The translations under genes and the position numbers were made by a program. Shown piece by piece: positions 1-5,609 of a DNA stretch of 5,724 nt. The notes below the pieces were generated by a model, which saw only the letters and a program-made list of their open reading frames with translations, ran no database searches and was not told where the DNA came from. Origin of the DNA: an uncultured Oscillospiraceae bacterium. Lineage in GTDB: Bacteria > Bacillota > Clostridia > Oscillospirales > Oscillospiraceae. How positions within the stretch are numbered: the first letter of the stretch is position 1; each line of letters opens with the position of its first letter. The stretch lies in assembly GCA_934511545.1 (NCBI GenBank), contig CAKSWM010000104.1:1-5724 (forward strand), given 5' to 3'.

Positions 1-1045
1 GATACTGGTTCTGTCCGCGGGAGCCGTAGACGCCCATGAACCAGAGGTTGCCGGAGGTGGTGGTCTCAACAGCAACATTCTCAGGCTTGTTGCTCAGAGC
101 GCGATCGTAGTCCTGGGAGTCAAGGGAGAGGGCGATATCGATGGTGCCCATTTCGAGGTCAATGTACATGGTGGAGACTTCGGAATACAGGCGGATAACG
201 TACTCCTTGACGTTGGTCTGGCGGTAGTCATAGTTCCACCAGGGAGTGTCGCGCAGGACGCAGGAGACGCTGGCGCCGGAGGTGAACTCACCGGCGGTGT
301 AGGGACCGGAGGAGCAGGGATCGGTCATCCAGAGATCGGTATCCCAGCCGTTCTCCTCGACCCACTTCTTGCTGATGACGGTGACGGGGCGGACGAACGG
401 GCCGTAGGGCTCGGTGCCGGCGGTCTTGAGGTAAACGGTCAGGCCGTCGTCGGAGACATAGGAAGCTTCATAGTCAAAGACGGTGAAGTGAGCCTGGAAG
501 TTGGTAGCCTGAGTGACATAGCTCTCCATGGAGAAGAGGATGTCCTCACCGGTCATCTCGCAGTACTTGCCTTCCTTGGTCTGGAAGTAGATGCCGGGAC
601 GGAGCTTCATGACGAAGGTCATGTCGTCTTCCTGGTACCAATCCTCGAAGATGCGGGAATACATGGTGTTGCCGGCATCTCCGTCGAAGTAGAAGGTCAT
701 GTCATAGACAAGTCCCAGAATGAAGTCAGGGGTCTTGGTGCCTTCGGCGCCGACAGGGTTGTAGCTGCCGCCGATGGACTGGGTGTAGCCGACGGTGATG
801 GTCTTGGTGGCCTCGATGGGCTCGACCTTCTCGGCGAACATGTCATAGGTGGAGGGAGAAAGGTTCTTCTCACCAACGGTGGTGTTGACGCCGGCGCTGG
901 GATCATCAGCGGGGGTGTCATTTGCGGGGGTATCGGTCGCAGGGGTGTCAGTTGCGGGTGTGTCGGTCTTGGTCCCGCAGGCGCAGAGCGCGAGGACCGT
1001 GACCAGTGCGAGGATGAGCGCGAGAATGGATCTGAAACGTTTCAT
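1..1045 (-). CDS. ABC transporter substrate-binding lipoprotein, family 5 (peptide/nickel type), 3' end cut by window edge
   Basis: The product should be a membrane-anchored extracellular binding protein that hands peptides or a similar ligand to an ABC importer. I read 348 codons in frame from ATG 1045 to the left edge. Family members are usually about 500-600 residues, so roughly 60% is present. Residues 1-22 are a lipoprotein signal: basic MKRFR, a hydrophobic stretch, then a Leu-Cys-Ala-Cys lipobox that makes Cys23 the likely lipidated residue. Residues 27-46 are a Thr/Asp/Pro/Ala linker. The mature domain shows family 5 landmarks: KLRPGIYF (147-154), the MTGEDILFS segment (164-172), DPCSSGPYTAGEF (242-254) followed by the WWNYD aromatic patch (269-273), and a region ending in MGTIDIAL (299-306). 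The start is fixed by an AAAGGA Shine-Dalgarno 8 bases upstream. Codon choice is strongly biased (Thr mostly ACC, Lys nearly always AAG). The ligand cannot be deduced, and the permease and ATPase genes are not in view. Confidence 0.93.
   Translation of the reverse strand, partial: MKRFRSILALILALVTVLALCACGTKTDTPATDTPATDTPANDTPADDPSAGVNTTVGEKNLSPSTYDMFAEKVEPIEATKTITVGYTQSIGGSYNPVGAEGTKTPDFILGLVYDMTFYFDGDAGNTMYSRIFEDWYQEDDMTFVMKLRPGIYFQTKEGKYCEMTGEDILFSMESYVTQATNFQAHFTVFDYEASYVSDDGLTVYLKTAGTEPYGPFVRPVTVISKKWVEENGWDTDLWMTDPCSSGPYTAGEFTSGASVSCVLRDTPWWNYDYRQTNVKEYVIRLYSEVSTMYIDLEMGTIDIALSLDSQDYDRALSNKPENVAVETTTSGNLWFMGVYGSRGQNQY
908..967 (-). repeat. Four tandem 15-bp units encoding a (T/N)DTPA linker
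   Basis: Codons 27-46 of the solute-binding lipoprotein are four consecutive five-residue units, TDTPA three times and then NDTPA. They are encoded by imperfect 15-bp tandem repeats that differ mainly at third positions. They form a flexible, Pro/Thr-rich tether between the lipidated Cys23 and the folded domain. Such tracts can vary in copy number by slippage, but the third-position differences suggest this one is not very recent. Confidence 0.85.
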
Positions 1046-1053
1046 CTGGATTG

Positions 1054-1060
1054 TCCTTTC
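1054..1060 (-). promoter_or_regulatory. Ribosome binding site of the solute-binding lipoprotein gene
   Basis: On the minus strand the sequence reads GAAAGGA, then 8 bases, then ATG at 1045. This supports that start codon and agrees with the lipoprotein signal beginning at the same methionine. Confidence 0.8.
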
Positions 1061-1333
1061 TGAGTTTTGAAATATACTGTGAACGGCGAACTCCCTATAC
1101 TCACCGTCCGACAATATTGTACAATTAATAACGAATATTTGAAATAGGCAAAACCTATAAAAAGTTTACATATTCAGTAAGTCGTGATGCGCATAATACA
1201 CAAACTTTATAATATAAATATTATATTTCGTCTAAAAAGCTGGGCTAATAGCATAACATATTTACAACTTTTACGTGCAAAATTACTAAATGACAGGTGA
1301 TTATGACGCAAGACACAAAACCGGACAAAAGAT
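1061..1333 (-). promoter_or_regulatory. AT-rich leader/promoter region of the solute-binding protein gene
   Basis: This non-coding stretch between the beta-helix gene's terminator and the solute-binding gene should hold the latter's promoter, because the terminator blocks read-through. I see no consensus-quality promoter, only weak candidates such as TTGCCT with TATTAA 15 bases downstream. It contains several palindromes: an 18-bp element with 8-bp arms TATAATAT/ATATTATA (1208-1225), ATAGG-caaaa-CCTAT (1144-1158), and overlapping ACAATATTGT (1111-1120) and ATTGTACAAT (1116-1125). One of these may be an operator, but AT-rich sequence produces such palindromes easily. I find no small gene with a ribosome binding site here. 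Confidence 0.4.
1081..1109 (-). promoter_or_regulatory. Stem-loop in the 5' leader of the solute-binding protein mRNA
   Basis: On the minus strand GGACGGTGA (1109-1101) can pair over all nine positions with TCGCCGTTC (1089-1081). Two of the pairs are G-U. The 11-base loop is GTATAGGGAGT. It lies about 20 bases upstream of the Shine-Dalgarno. No U-tract follows, so it is not an intrinsic terminator. It could be a protein-binding site, an mRNA-stabilising 5' hairpin or incidental structure. The pairing is visible in the sequence; any role is inference. Confidence 0.45.
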
Positions 1334-1367
1334 AAAAGAGCACATCCCGCCCGGGATGTGCTCTTTT
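1334..1367 (-). terminator. Intrinsic terminator after the beta-helix gene
   Basis: Fifteen-base arms (AAAAGAGCACATCCC and GGGATGTGCTCTTTT) pair perfectly around a 4-base loop. Read on the minus strand the hairpin ends in TTTT and continues ATCTTTTGTCC, giving a U-rich tail. It lies 52 bases past the stop codon at 1420. It separates the beta-helix transcript from the solute-binding protein gene. The plus-strand side also has a TTTT tail, but no plus-strand gene ends nearby. Confidence 0.92.
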
Positions 1368-1375
1368 CGGATTTA

Positions 1376-1398
1376 TCTGCCCGCGGGCTGCGGACAGA
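1376..1398 (-). other. Additional stem-loop between stop codon and terminator
   Basis: On the minus strand TCTGTCCGC pairs with GCGGGCAGA over nine positions (one G-U) around a 5-base loop. It begins 21 bases after the stop codon and ends 8 bases before the terminator hairpin. It has no U-tract of its own. It may protect the mRNA 3' end or help RNA polymerase pause ahead of the terminator; both are inferences. Confidence 0.5.
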
Positions 1399-1419
1399 AC
1401 GCTATTTGAATGCTTATGT

Positions 1420-3225
1420 TCAGCAAACCTCGAGAACGATCTTTCCGCTGTACTCGCCGTGGGCGAGATCGACGGGCCTGCCGTCCACGGTGACGGAGAG
1501 CTCCTTACCCTCCGGAGCTTTGACAGACGCGCCCTCGGCAAGCCTGAGTCCTGTTATATAGCTCGTATCCGTGACGGTCCAGACGCTGTCCCCGTCCATA
1601 TCGACGATGACGCCGTTGTTGACCGTGGGAGCGGCCCACTGCCTGATATTGGACAGCTCAAGGCGATTGTCCTCGTATATCACGGTCAGACCATCGCGGT
1701 ATGCCTGCTTCGCCGAGGAGATAATGCCCTCAAGCTTTGTGTGCCTGAGCGTTACGCCAAGATTCTTCGGGCCCTTATTATCCGGCTTGCGCGGAAGCTC
1801 GGCACCCTCAGGCGGTGCGGGAGGCGCGGGAAGATATCCGACGACCGTGTCGTGGAAGTATCCCATGCCGCCGTGCGGACATGCATCCGTCGGGCGGATG
1901 TTCGTTGTGGAGTTGAACAGATCGCCCTTGAGCTCGCTGCCGGTTATATTGAGATAGATATCGTCGGGGCCAAGCTCGGACAGCGCGCGTCCCTCGACAT
2001 AGCTGTCCTCGACGCCGACGGGTACGATAAACGCGGACATATCCATTCCGCCCTCGTCGGTGTCCATGAGCTGTAGGATAACGTTGTTGCCTGCCTTCAT
2101 GGAGGTGTTTTCAACGTTTATCGTCGTTGCGGAGCCCTTGACAACGAGGCTGGACTTTCTCGTGTCAAAATCGGAATCAATGATGTCGAAAATGCTGTGG
2201 TCGTCCGAGGCAACGAGGGATCCAAAGCGGCGGCCGCGGATCTTGCTGCCCTTGATGGTGGCATGTCCCTTGCGGTCCATACCCATAACGAACATCGGGT
2301 AGCCGTTTACGTCAACGGTGGAGTTTTCGATGGTGATATCGTTATCGCCGATGCAGAAGGTGCCGTAGCCATGGGCGCGCGGACCGGTCAGCTGGAGACG
2401 GCTGTTTTTGATGAACATGTGCACGCCCTCGTCCGAACCGTCGATGGAACAGATGCCCCAGCCGTTGGTGATGAGGTCGCAGTTGTCGTATGTGACCGTG
2501 GCGTTGTCGCAGAGCTGGGCCAGACGGTTCGTGCCGGCAAAACCGACCTGCCACGAAAAGCTGCCGAGCCAGTGGCTCGCCGGGCTGAGATTTATCAGAC
2601 GGCTGTTGCGTACGGTGACGTTGCTGTTGCCGCCTGCATGTACGGCGCAGCGCGTAACGCCGGAGAAGTTGAATTCGCAGTTGTCGATCTCGACCCTGGA
2701 ATTGCCGACGGCGGCAACGCCGCAGCCGACACCGAGAAAGTCGTTGTCCGAAAAGCCCTCGAAGTCAAAGCGGCTGTTGCTGACCTTGTACTCGGAATCA
2801 GCCACAACAACACCGTTGAAGCTGCCCTCGGAGGTTGCGACGTAAAGTCCGTCAACGCCCTCGTCAGTCACTGTGCCGTCCTGCGCTATCGCGGAAACGC
2901 TCTTGTCTGCGGAGACCCTGCCGTTTTCGATGACGACAGCCGCGCCGACGGTGCGGGATATGTCGTTCATCATCATCAGGCCCCCGGGAGGAAGGGCATA
3001 TTCGTCCGTTACGCTCAGGACAACGTCGCCCTTATATGTGCCCTTGGCGATGGGAACGCCGATGCCGTTCACCGTCATGGTGAGGTGCTTGCCTTCCGGC
3101 GCAACAAGAAGCGCGTTCTCGCAGATTATCAGTTCGCTGAAACGCATTGTCTCCTCGACCAGCCATGTGCTCTGGTAGGCAAGGGTGCTGTTTCCGGTTG
3201 GTTTGAGTATCTTTGTTCTGTACAT
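1420..3225 (-). CDS. Right-handed parallel beta-helix repeat protein with matching N- and C-terminal modules, no signal peptide
   Basis: I do not recognise a named gene. Most of the 601 residues form short beta-strand coils built around a V-x-I/V-x-N/D-S/C-x-h pattern, for example KVSNSRF (147-153), VEIDNCEF (178-185), VTVRNSRL (203-210), VTYDNCDL (244-251), FIKNSRL (271-277), ITIENSTV (297-304), ATIKGSKI (322-329), INVENTSM (369-376), LNITGSEL (425-432) and VTLRHTKL (491-498). This is the spacing expected of pectate-lyase-like right-handed beta-helices. A proline-rich insertion (about 464-488) interrupts the coils near the end. Residues 19-72 and 547-600 are copies of one 54-residue module. 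The N-terminus is hydrophilic, with no hydrophobic signal, lipobox or anchor, and the reading frame is closed just upstream by TAA at 3253-3255. Either the protein is cytosolic or it leaves by a non-Sec route. I see no catalytic signature that would make it an enzyme. The start is supported by GGAGGG 6 bases upstream. The gene has its own promoter and terminator, so it is probably monocistronic. Confidence 0.88.
   Translation of the reverse strand: MYRTKILKPTGNSTLAYQSTWLVEETMRFSELIICENALLVAPEGKHLTMTVNGIGVPIAKGTYKGDVVLSVTDEYALPPGGLMMMNDISRTVGAAVVIENGRVSADKSVSAIAQDGTVTDEGVDGLYVATSEGSFNGVVVADSEYKVSNSRFDFEGFSDNDFLGVGCGVAAVGNSRVEIDNCEFNFSGVTRCAVHAGGNSNVTVRNSRLINLSPASHWLGSFSWQVGFAGTNRLAQLCDNATVTYDNCDLITNGWGICSIDGSDEGVHMFIKNSRLQLTGPRAHGYGTFCIGDNDITIENSTVDVNGYPMFVMGMDRKGHATIKGSKIRGRRFGSLVASDDHSIFDIIDSDFDTRKSSLVVKGSATTINVENTSMKAGNNVILQLMDTDEGGMDMSAFIVPVGVEDSYVEGRALSELGPDDIYLNITGSELKGDLFNSTTNIRPTDACPHGGMGYFHDTVVGYLPAPPAPPEGAELPRKPDNKGPKNLGVTLRHTKLEGIISSAKQAYRDGLTVIYEDNRLELSNIRQWAAPTVNNGVIVDMDGDSVWTVTDTSYITGLRLAEGASVKAPEGKELSVTVDGRPVDLAHGEYSGKIVLEVC
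1426..1587 (-). repeat. C-terminal copy of the 54-residue end module (codons 547-600)
   Basis: This copy aligns without gaps to codons 19-72 of the same protein, with 24 of 54 identical residues. Shared positions include S-x-W-x-V-x-x-T at its start, APEGK (570-574), L-x-x-T-V-x-G (576-582) and G-x-Y-x-G-x-x-V-L-x-V (590-600). It ends one codon before the stop. It probably forms the last beta-strands or cap of the helix. Confidence 0.85.
3010..3171 (-). repeat. N-terminal copy of the 54-residue end module (codons 19-72)
   Basis: This is the partner of the C-terminal module, with the same S-x-W-x-V-x-x-T start, APEGK (42-46) and G-x-Y-x-G-x-x-V-L-x-V (62-72). The two copies are diverged in DNA sequence, so the duplication is old. 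Having the same unit open and close the helix suggests end caps or a domain for end-to-end contact; that is an inference. Confidence 0.85.
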
Positions 3226-3231
3226 ATGCTT

Positions 3232-3237
3232 CCCTCC
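3232..3237 (-). promoter_or_regulatory. Ribosome binding site of the beta-helix gene
   Basis: GGAGGG on the minus strand stands 6 bases before ATG 3225. It decides the start: only nine in-frame codons lie between a TAA stop and this ATG, so no longer N-terminus with a signal peptide is possible. Confidence 0.85.
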
Positions 3238-3263
3238 GTAACAATTAATTAGTTATATAAAGA

Positions 3264-3292
3264 ATATTACAACAAATTTTCGTCACTTTCAA
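3264..3292 (-). promoter_or_regulatory. Sigma-A-type promoter of the beta-helix gene
   Basis: On the minus strand TTGAAA (3292-3287) is followed 17 bases later by TAATAT (3269-3264). The spacing is ideal, and the hexamers match consensus at 5/6 and 4/6 positions. Transcription would begin near 3257, giving a leader of about 30 bases that contains the GGAGGG site. The promoter lies in the 105-base gap after the membrane protein gene. I see no strong terminator in that gap, so read-through from the upstream operon may add to expression. Confidence 0.65.
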
Positions 3293-3330
3293 CTATTTTA
3301 GCCTTGTGAGGAAGAGCAGTTTGAACAATA

Positions 3331-4536
3331 TCACAACTGCCTGCCGATCTCTTTCAGGACACGCTTCGCGTTTTTTGCATCGTCCTGACTGACCTGAGCC
3401 CCCGAAAAGCGCGCCGGAAGCCAGAGTCTGCGAAGTTCCTCCGCGCCGCTTCCGGGGTGCAGGCTTTCCGACATGCGGCAGATATCGTCGCTCGCGGCGC
3501 TGCCGTCAACGGGTATCCCGTGTTTTCCGCAGAGAACAAGGTATTTCCGATAGCTGTTTCTGACGACGTCCGCCGGTGCTTTTCCAAAGCGCCTGAGGCG
3601 GCGGGGCACGCTCTCCACGGACGCCGCGGCATGACCCGGCTGCTCCGGGGCACGGACGGTGGGGCCGGATTTTCCGACCAGACGGCGGATGATCGCACAT
3701 ATGGCAAACACAAAAGCCGCCGCGCCCAGCGCCGCCGCGAGCCAGATGAGCCACTCCGGAGTCTCCGCCCGCTCTATTGTGTCATAGATGGCCTCCATAT
3801 TTTCCTCAAGCATGGGGGACCCGTCCGCTCCGGAATTGCCGCCGAACAGCCGGCTCAGGAGGGACAAGAGCCACGCAAACAGAACGGGGAGCGCCGATAC
3901 TATTATTATAACGGCCAGGATGACCGGCATGACGGCATAGGTGTATATGGCCGACGCCGCGGAAAGCGCCGCTTTGACACAGGCGTCGCGGCTCAGCCCG
4001 AAACCTATCAGCGCTATCAGCAGGACGAGCAGCACGTTCAGCGTGCGCGTTTTCGCGTTCATCACGGAAGGGCTTCTCAGCATACGGAGGTTCAAAATGC
4101 TCAGAAGCATCCATACGATAAAAAACGGCAGCGCACGGGAAGCCATTTTCTCGAAGCCGGAGACGACGAAAGCAGTGAAAATGTCCACCGGGAGCACGGC
4201 AAAGCCGAAGCTGAACAGCGACTTCGTGCGGTCATAGTCGGCAAGCCACACCCGCCTTTTTGCCTTGAGCGCGAGCAGAGATACCGCGGGTATGGGAAGA
4301 ATGACCGCCGCCGCGCTGTCCGCGCCGGGAAAGGCCGCCGCGAGCACGGCGAGCGGAACGAACCGCAGGAAGCCCTTTTTGTTTCTTAAAAGCGCGCAGA
4401 GCAGCCCGCAGACGAAAAACACTCCGAAATACCACAGCGGAGCATGAGTTCCGCCAAAGAGGGAGACAAGATAGCCTACGGAGGCCATATAGAGACAAAG
4501 CTCGCTGCAAAGTCCCGAAATATCGACAAAGCTCAT
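3331..4536 (-). CDS. Multi-spanning membrane protein with C-terminal DUF4129-like domain, third gene of a MoxR-DUF58 operon
   Basis: This 401-residue protein has about eight hydrophobic segments: roughly 9-27, 34-50, 57-69, 75-90, 107-126, 136-150, 166-181 and a long stretch 198-228. A short polar loop (232-261) and one more segment (262-283) follow. The remaining 115 or so residues are basic and soluble. Within them residues 322-396 resemble DUF4129, with VRNSYRKYL (325-333), LRRLWLPARF (368-377) and a final V-S-x-D-D-A helix (382-387). In TgpA-type transglutaminases, membrane helices and a DUF4129 tail flank a papain-like transglutaminase core. Here the loop between helices is only about 30 residues, so that core is missing. 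The gene starts within the DUF58 stop codon (ATGA), with GGGGAGGG 6 bases upstream. It probably works with MoxR and DUF58 at the membrane. The DUF4129 call rests on pattern recognition, not a profile search. Confidence 0.8.
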   Translation of the reverse strand: MSFVDISGLCSELCLYMASVGYLVSLFGGTHAPLWYFGVFFVCGLLCALLRNKKGFLRFVPLAVLAAAFPGADSAAAVILPIPAVSLLALKAKRRVWLADYDRTKSLFSFGFAVLPVDIFTAFVVSGFEKMASRALPFFIVWMLLSILNLRMLRSPSVMNAKTRTLNVLLVLLIALIGFGLSRDACVKAALSAASAIYTYAVMPVILAVIIIVSALPVLFAWLLSLLSRLFGGNSGADGSPMLEENMEAIYDTIERAETPEWLIWLAAALGAAAFVFAICAIIRRLVGKSGPTVRAPEQPGHAAASVESVPRRLRRFGKAPADVVRNSYRKYLVLCGKHGIPVDGSAASDDICRMSESLHPGSGAEELRRLWLPARFSGAQVSQDDAKNAKRVLKEIGRQL

Positions 4537-5609
4537 TCCGCACCCTCCCCGGCTTCAACGGCAAACACGCGCTGTCCGACGTGCGATTCGAATCGCATTA
4601 CCATGTTCTGCGCCGCGCGGTCATAAACCGGCGTCACGAGTATGAAAGCGCGCTGATTATCCATGCCCTTCGCGGCGTCGGAGAGGAGCCTTTCAAAGCT
4701 GAACACCGGCTCATACAGCGCGCGCCCCAGCCCCTCGAGTATCGTCATAAGATGTTTGCGGCCGGTCCTGTCGCCGAGACAGGTCCACATACCCACAGCT
4801 CCGGAGGTGCAGGCGTTTGTAAGAAAGCCGTAGCTGATGTGTTTTTCCTCCAGCTCTTCGCAGACGCCGCGCGCAAGGCTGTAGCAGCGCTCGATCTGTT
4901 CATGCGAGCCGCCGTCTATATTGAGCAGCACCGTGGCCGAGGGCTCCGCGGTGTAGTCATACTGCTTCACCATCAGCCGGTTATCGCGCAGAGAGCGCGG
5001 CCAGGAAATGTCGCGCTGCGGCTCTCTGCCCGTGTATTCGCGGAAGCCGACGGTCAGGATCGGGTCGCTGAGGATATATCTGCGCACGGATACGTCGCCG
5101 AGATAGCTGCCGAAGGCATCGTCCGACGGCACGCTTATCCGCTTTGGGTATACGACGACCTCGCGTGTCAGTCCCGCCTCCGTGCTTTCTTCGTGCAGAC
5201 CCAGCAGGTCCCCGGCTGTGAGCGTCGCGCCGCGGAAAACATAGCGCCCGCGCGCCGGGATCGAGACGCCTATCCTGCGTTCGGCCCGCCGCCGCGGCAT
5301 GATGAACATAGTCCGGTTCAGAGTCGATATGGAGTTGACGCCCGCTACCTGGCGTTCCTGCCGGAAAATGCCGGAACCCTCAAGCTCCGCCGACAGCGCC
5401 GGGGGGACGTCCTCTGAAAGGCGCAGATACATTACCGGCAGCCTTTTGCCGTTGGTGACGGAGGATATCATCTCGAACCGCTCGCCGCACTCGACCAGCG
5501 TGCTGCTCAGACGAAGGTCATAGCTAATCCTGTCAAGACAGTGTTTCCGGCTCAGCTGCTCCAGAAGCAGACCGAGGACCAGCAGAAGCAGCAGATACAG
5601 AAAGCTCAT
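4533..5609 (-). CDS. DUF58 domain-containing protein
   Basis: This 358-residue protein is the usual partner of MoxR ATPases. Residues 3-16 form one hydrophobic anchor; many relatives have two. Residues 30-160 form a beta-rich domain with RGRYVF (120-125), GDLLGL (133-138) and VVVYPKRI (151-158). The DUF58 signature is at 188-232: FREYTGREPQRDISW (189-203), then RLMVKQYDY (211-219) and VLLNIDGGS (227-235). The last of these is where vWA-like folds place the metal-site motif; D232-G-G-S235 is a departure from the usual D-x-S-x-S. The ATG at 5609 overlaps the stop of the upstream ATPase gene (ATGA) and has GGAGG 4 bases before it. The stop overlaps the next gene in the same way, so the three genes should be co-translated. 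The molecular role of DUF58 proteins is poorly defined; links to envelope integrity and protein-complex assembly come from other systems. Confidence 0.9.
   Translation of the reverse strand: MSFLYLLLLLVLGLLLEQLSRKHCLDRISYDLRLSSTLVECGERFEMISSVTNGKRLPVMYLRLSEDVPPALSAELEGSGIFRQERQVAGVNSISTLNRTMFIMPRRRAERRIGVSIPARGRYVFRGATLTAGDLLGLHEESTEAGLTREVVVYPKRISVPSDDAFGSYLGDVSVRRYILSDPILTVGFREYTGREPQRDISWPRSLRDNRLMVKQYDYTAEPSATVLLNIDGGSHEQIERCYSLARGVCEELEEKHISYGFLTNACTSGAVGMWTCLGDRTGRKHLMTILEGLGRALYEPVFSFERLLSDAAKGMDNQRAFILVTPVYDRAAQNMVMRFESHVGQRVFAVEAGEGAE
4543..4550 (-). promoter_or_regulatory. Ribosome binding site of the DUF4129-like membrane protein gene
   Basis: GGGGAGGG lies inside the last codons of the DUF58 gene, 6 bases before ATG 4536. 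With the ATGA overlap it supports re-initiation by ribosomes finishing the DUF58 reading frame, and it decides this start. Confidence 0.75.

Noticed and set aside
908..967. Possible CRISPR-like or mobile repeat array
   Set aside because: The four 15-bp units are contiguous, in frame and encode a linker. There are no spacers.
488..1063. Plus-strand open frame of 191 codons opposite the solute-binding lipoprotein gene
   Set aside because: The Gly/Val/Asp-rich translation is the complement of the biased codons of the lipoprotein gene. There is no ribosome binding site and no domain.
1379..1388. GCCCGCGGGC palindrome as an operator
   Set aside because: It is explained as part of the 9-bp stem-loop at 1376-1398 between the stop codon and the terminator.
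1245..1541. Minus-strand 98-codon frame crossing the terminator region
   Set aside because: It overlaps the 3' end of the beta-helix gene in another frame and then runs through two hairpins and AT-rich leader. No ribosome binding site or domain supports it.
2197..3252. Long plus-strand open frame of 351 codons opposite the beta-helix gene
   Set aside because: It has no Shine-Dalgarno before its start and no recognisable domain. Its composition mirrors the GC-rich codons of the minus-strand gene, which has strong start, promoter, terminator and repeat evidence.
3457..4389. Plus-strand open frame of 310 codons opposite the DUF4129-like membrane protein gene
   Set aside because: The translation is very rich in Arg, Gly, Gln and His with no domain, as expected for the complement of a hydrophobic membrane protein gene in GC-rich DNA.
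4581..5417. Plus-strand open frame of 278 codons opposite the DUF58 gene
   Set aside because: It is a shadow frame. The minus-strand frame carries the DUF58 signature and is translationally coupled at both ends.
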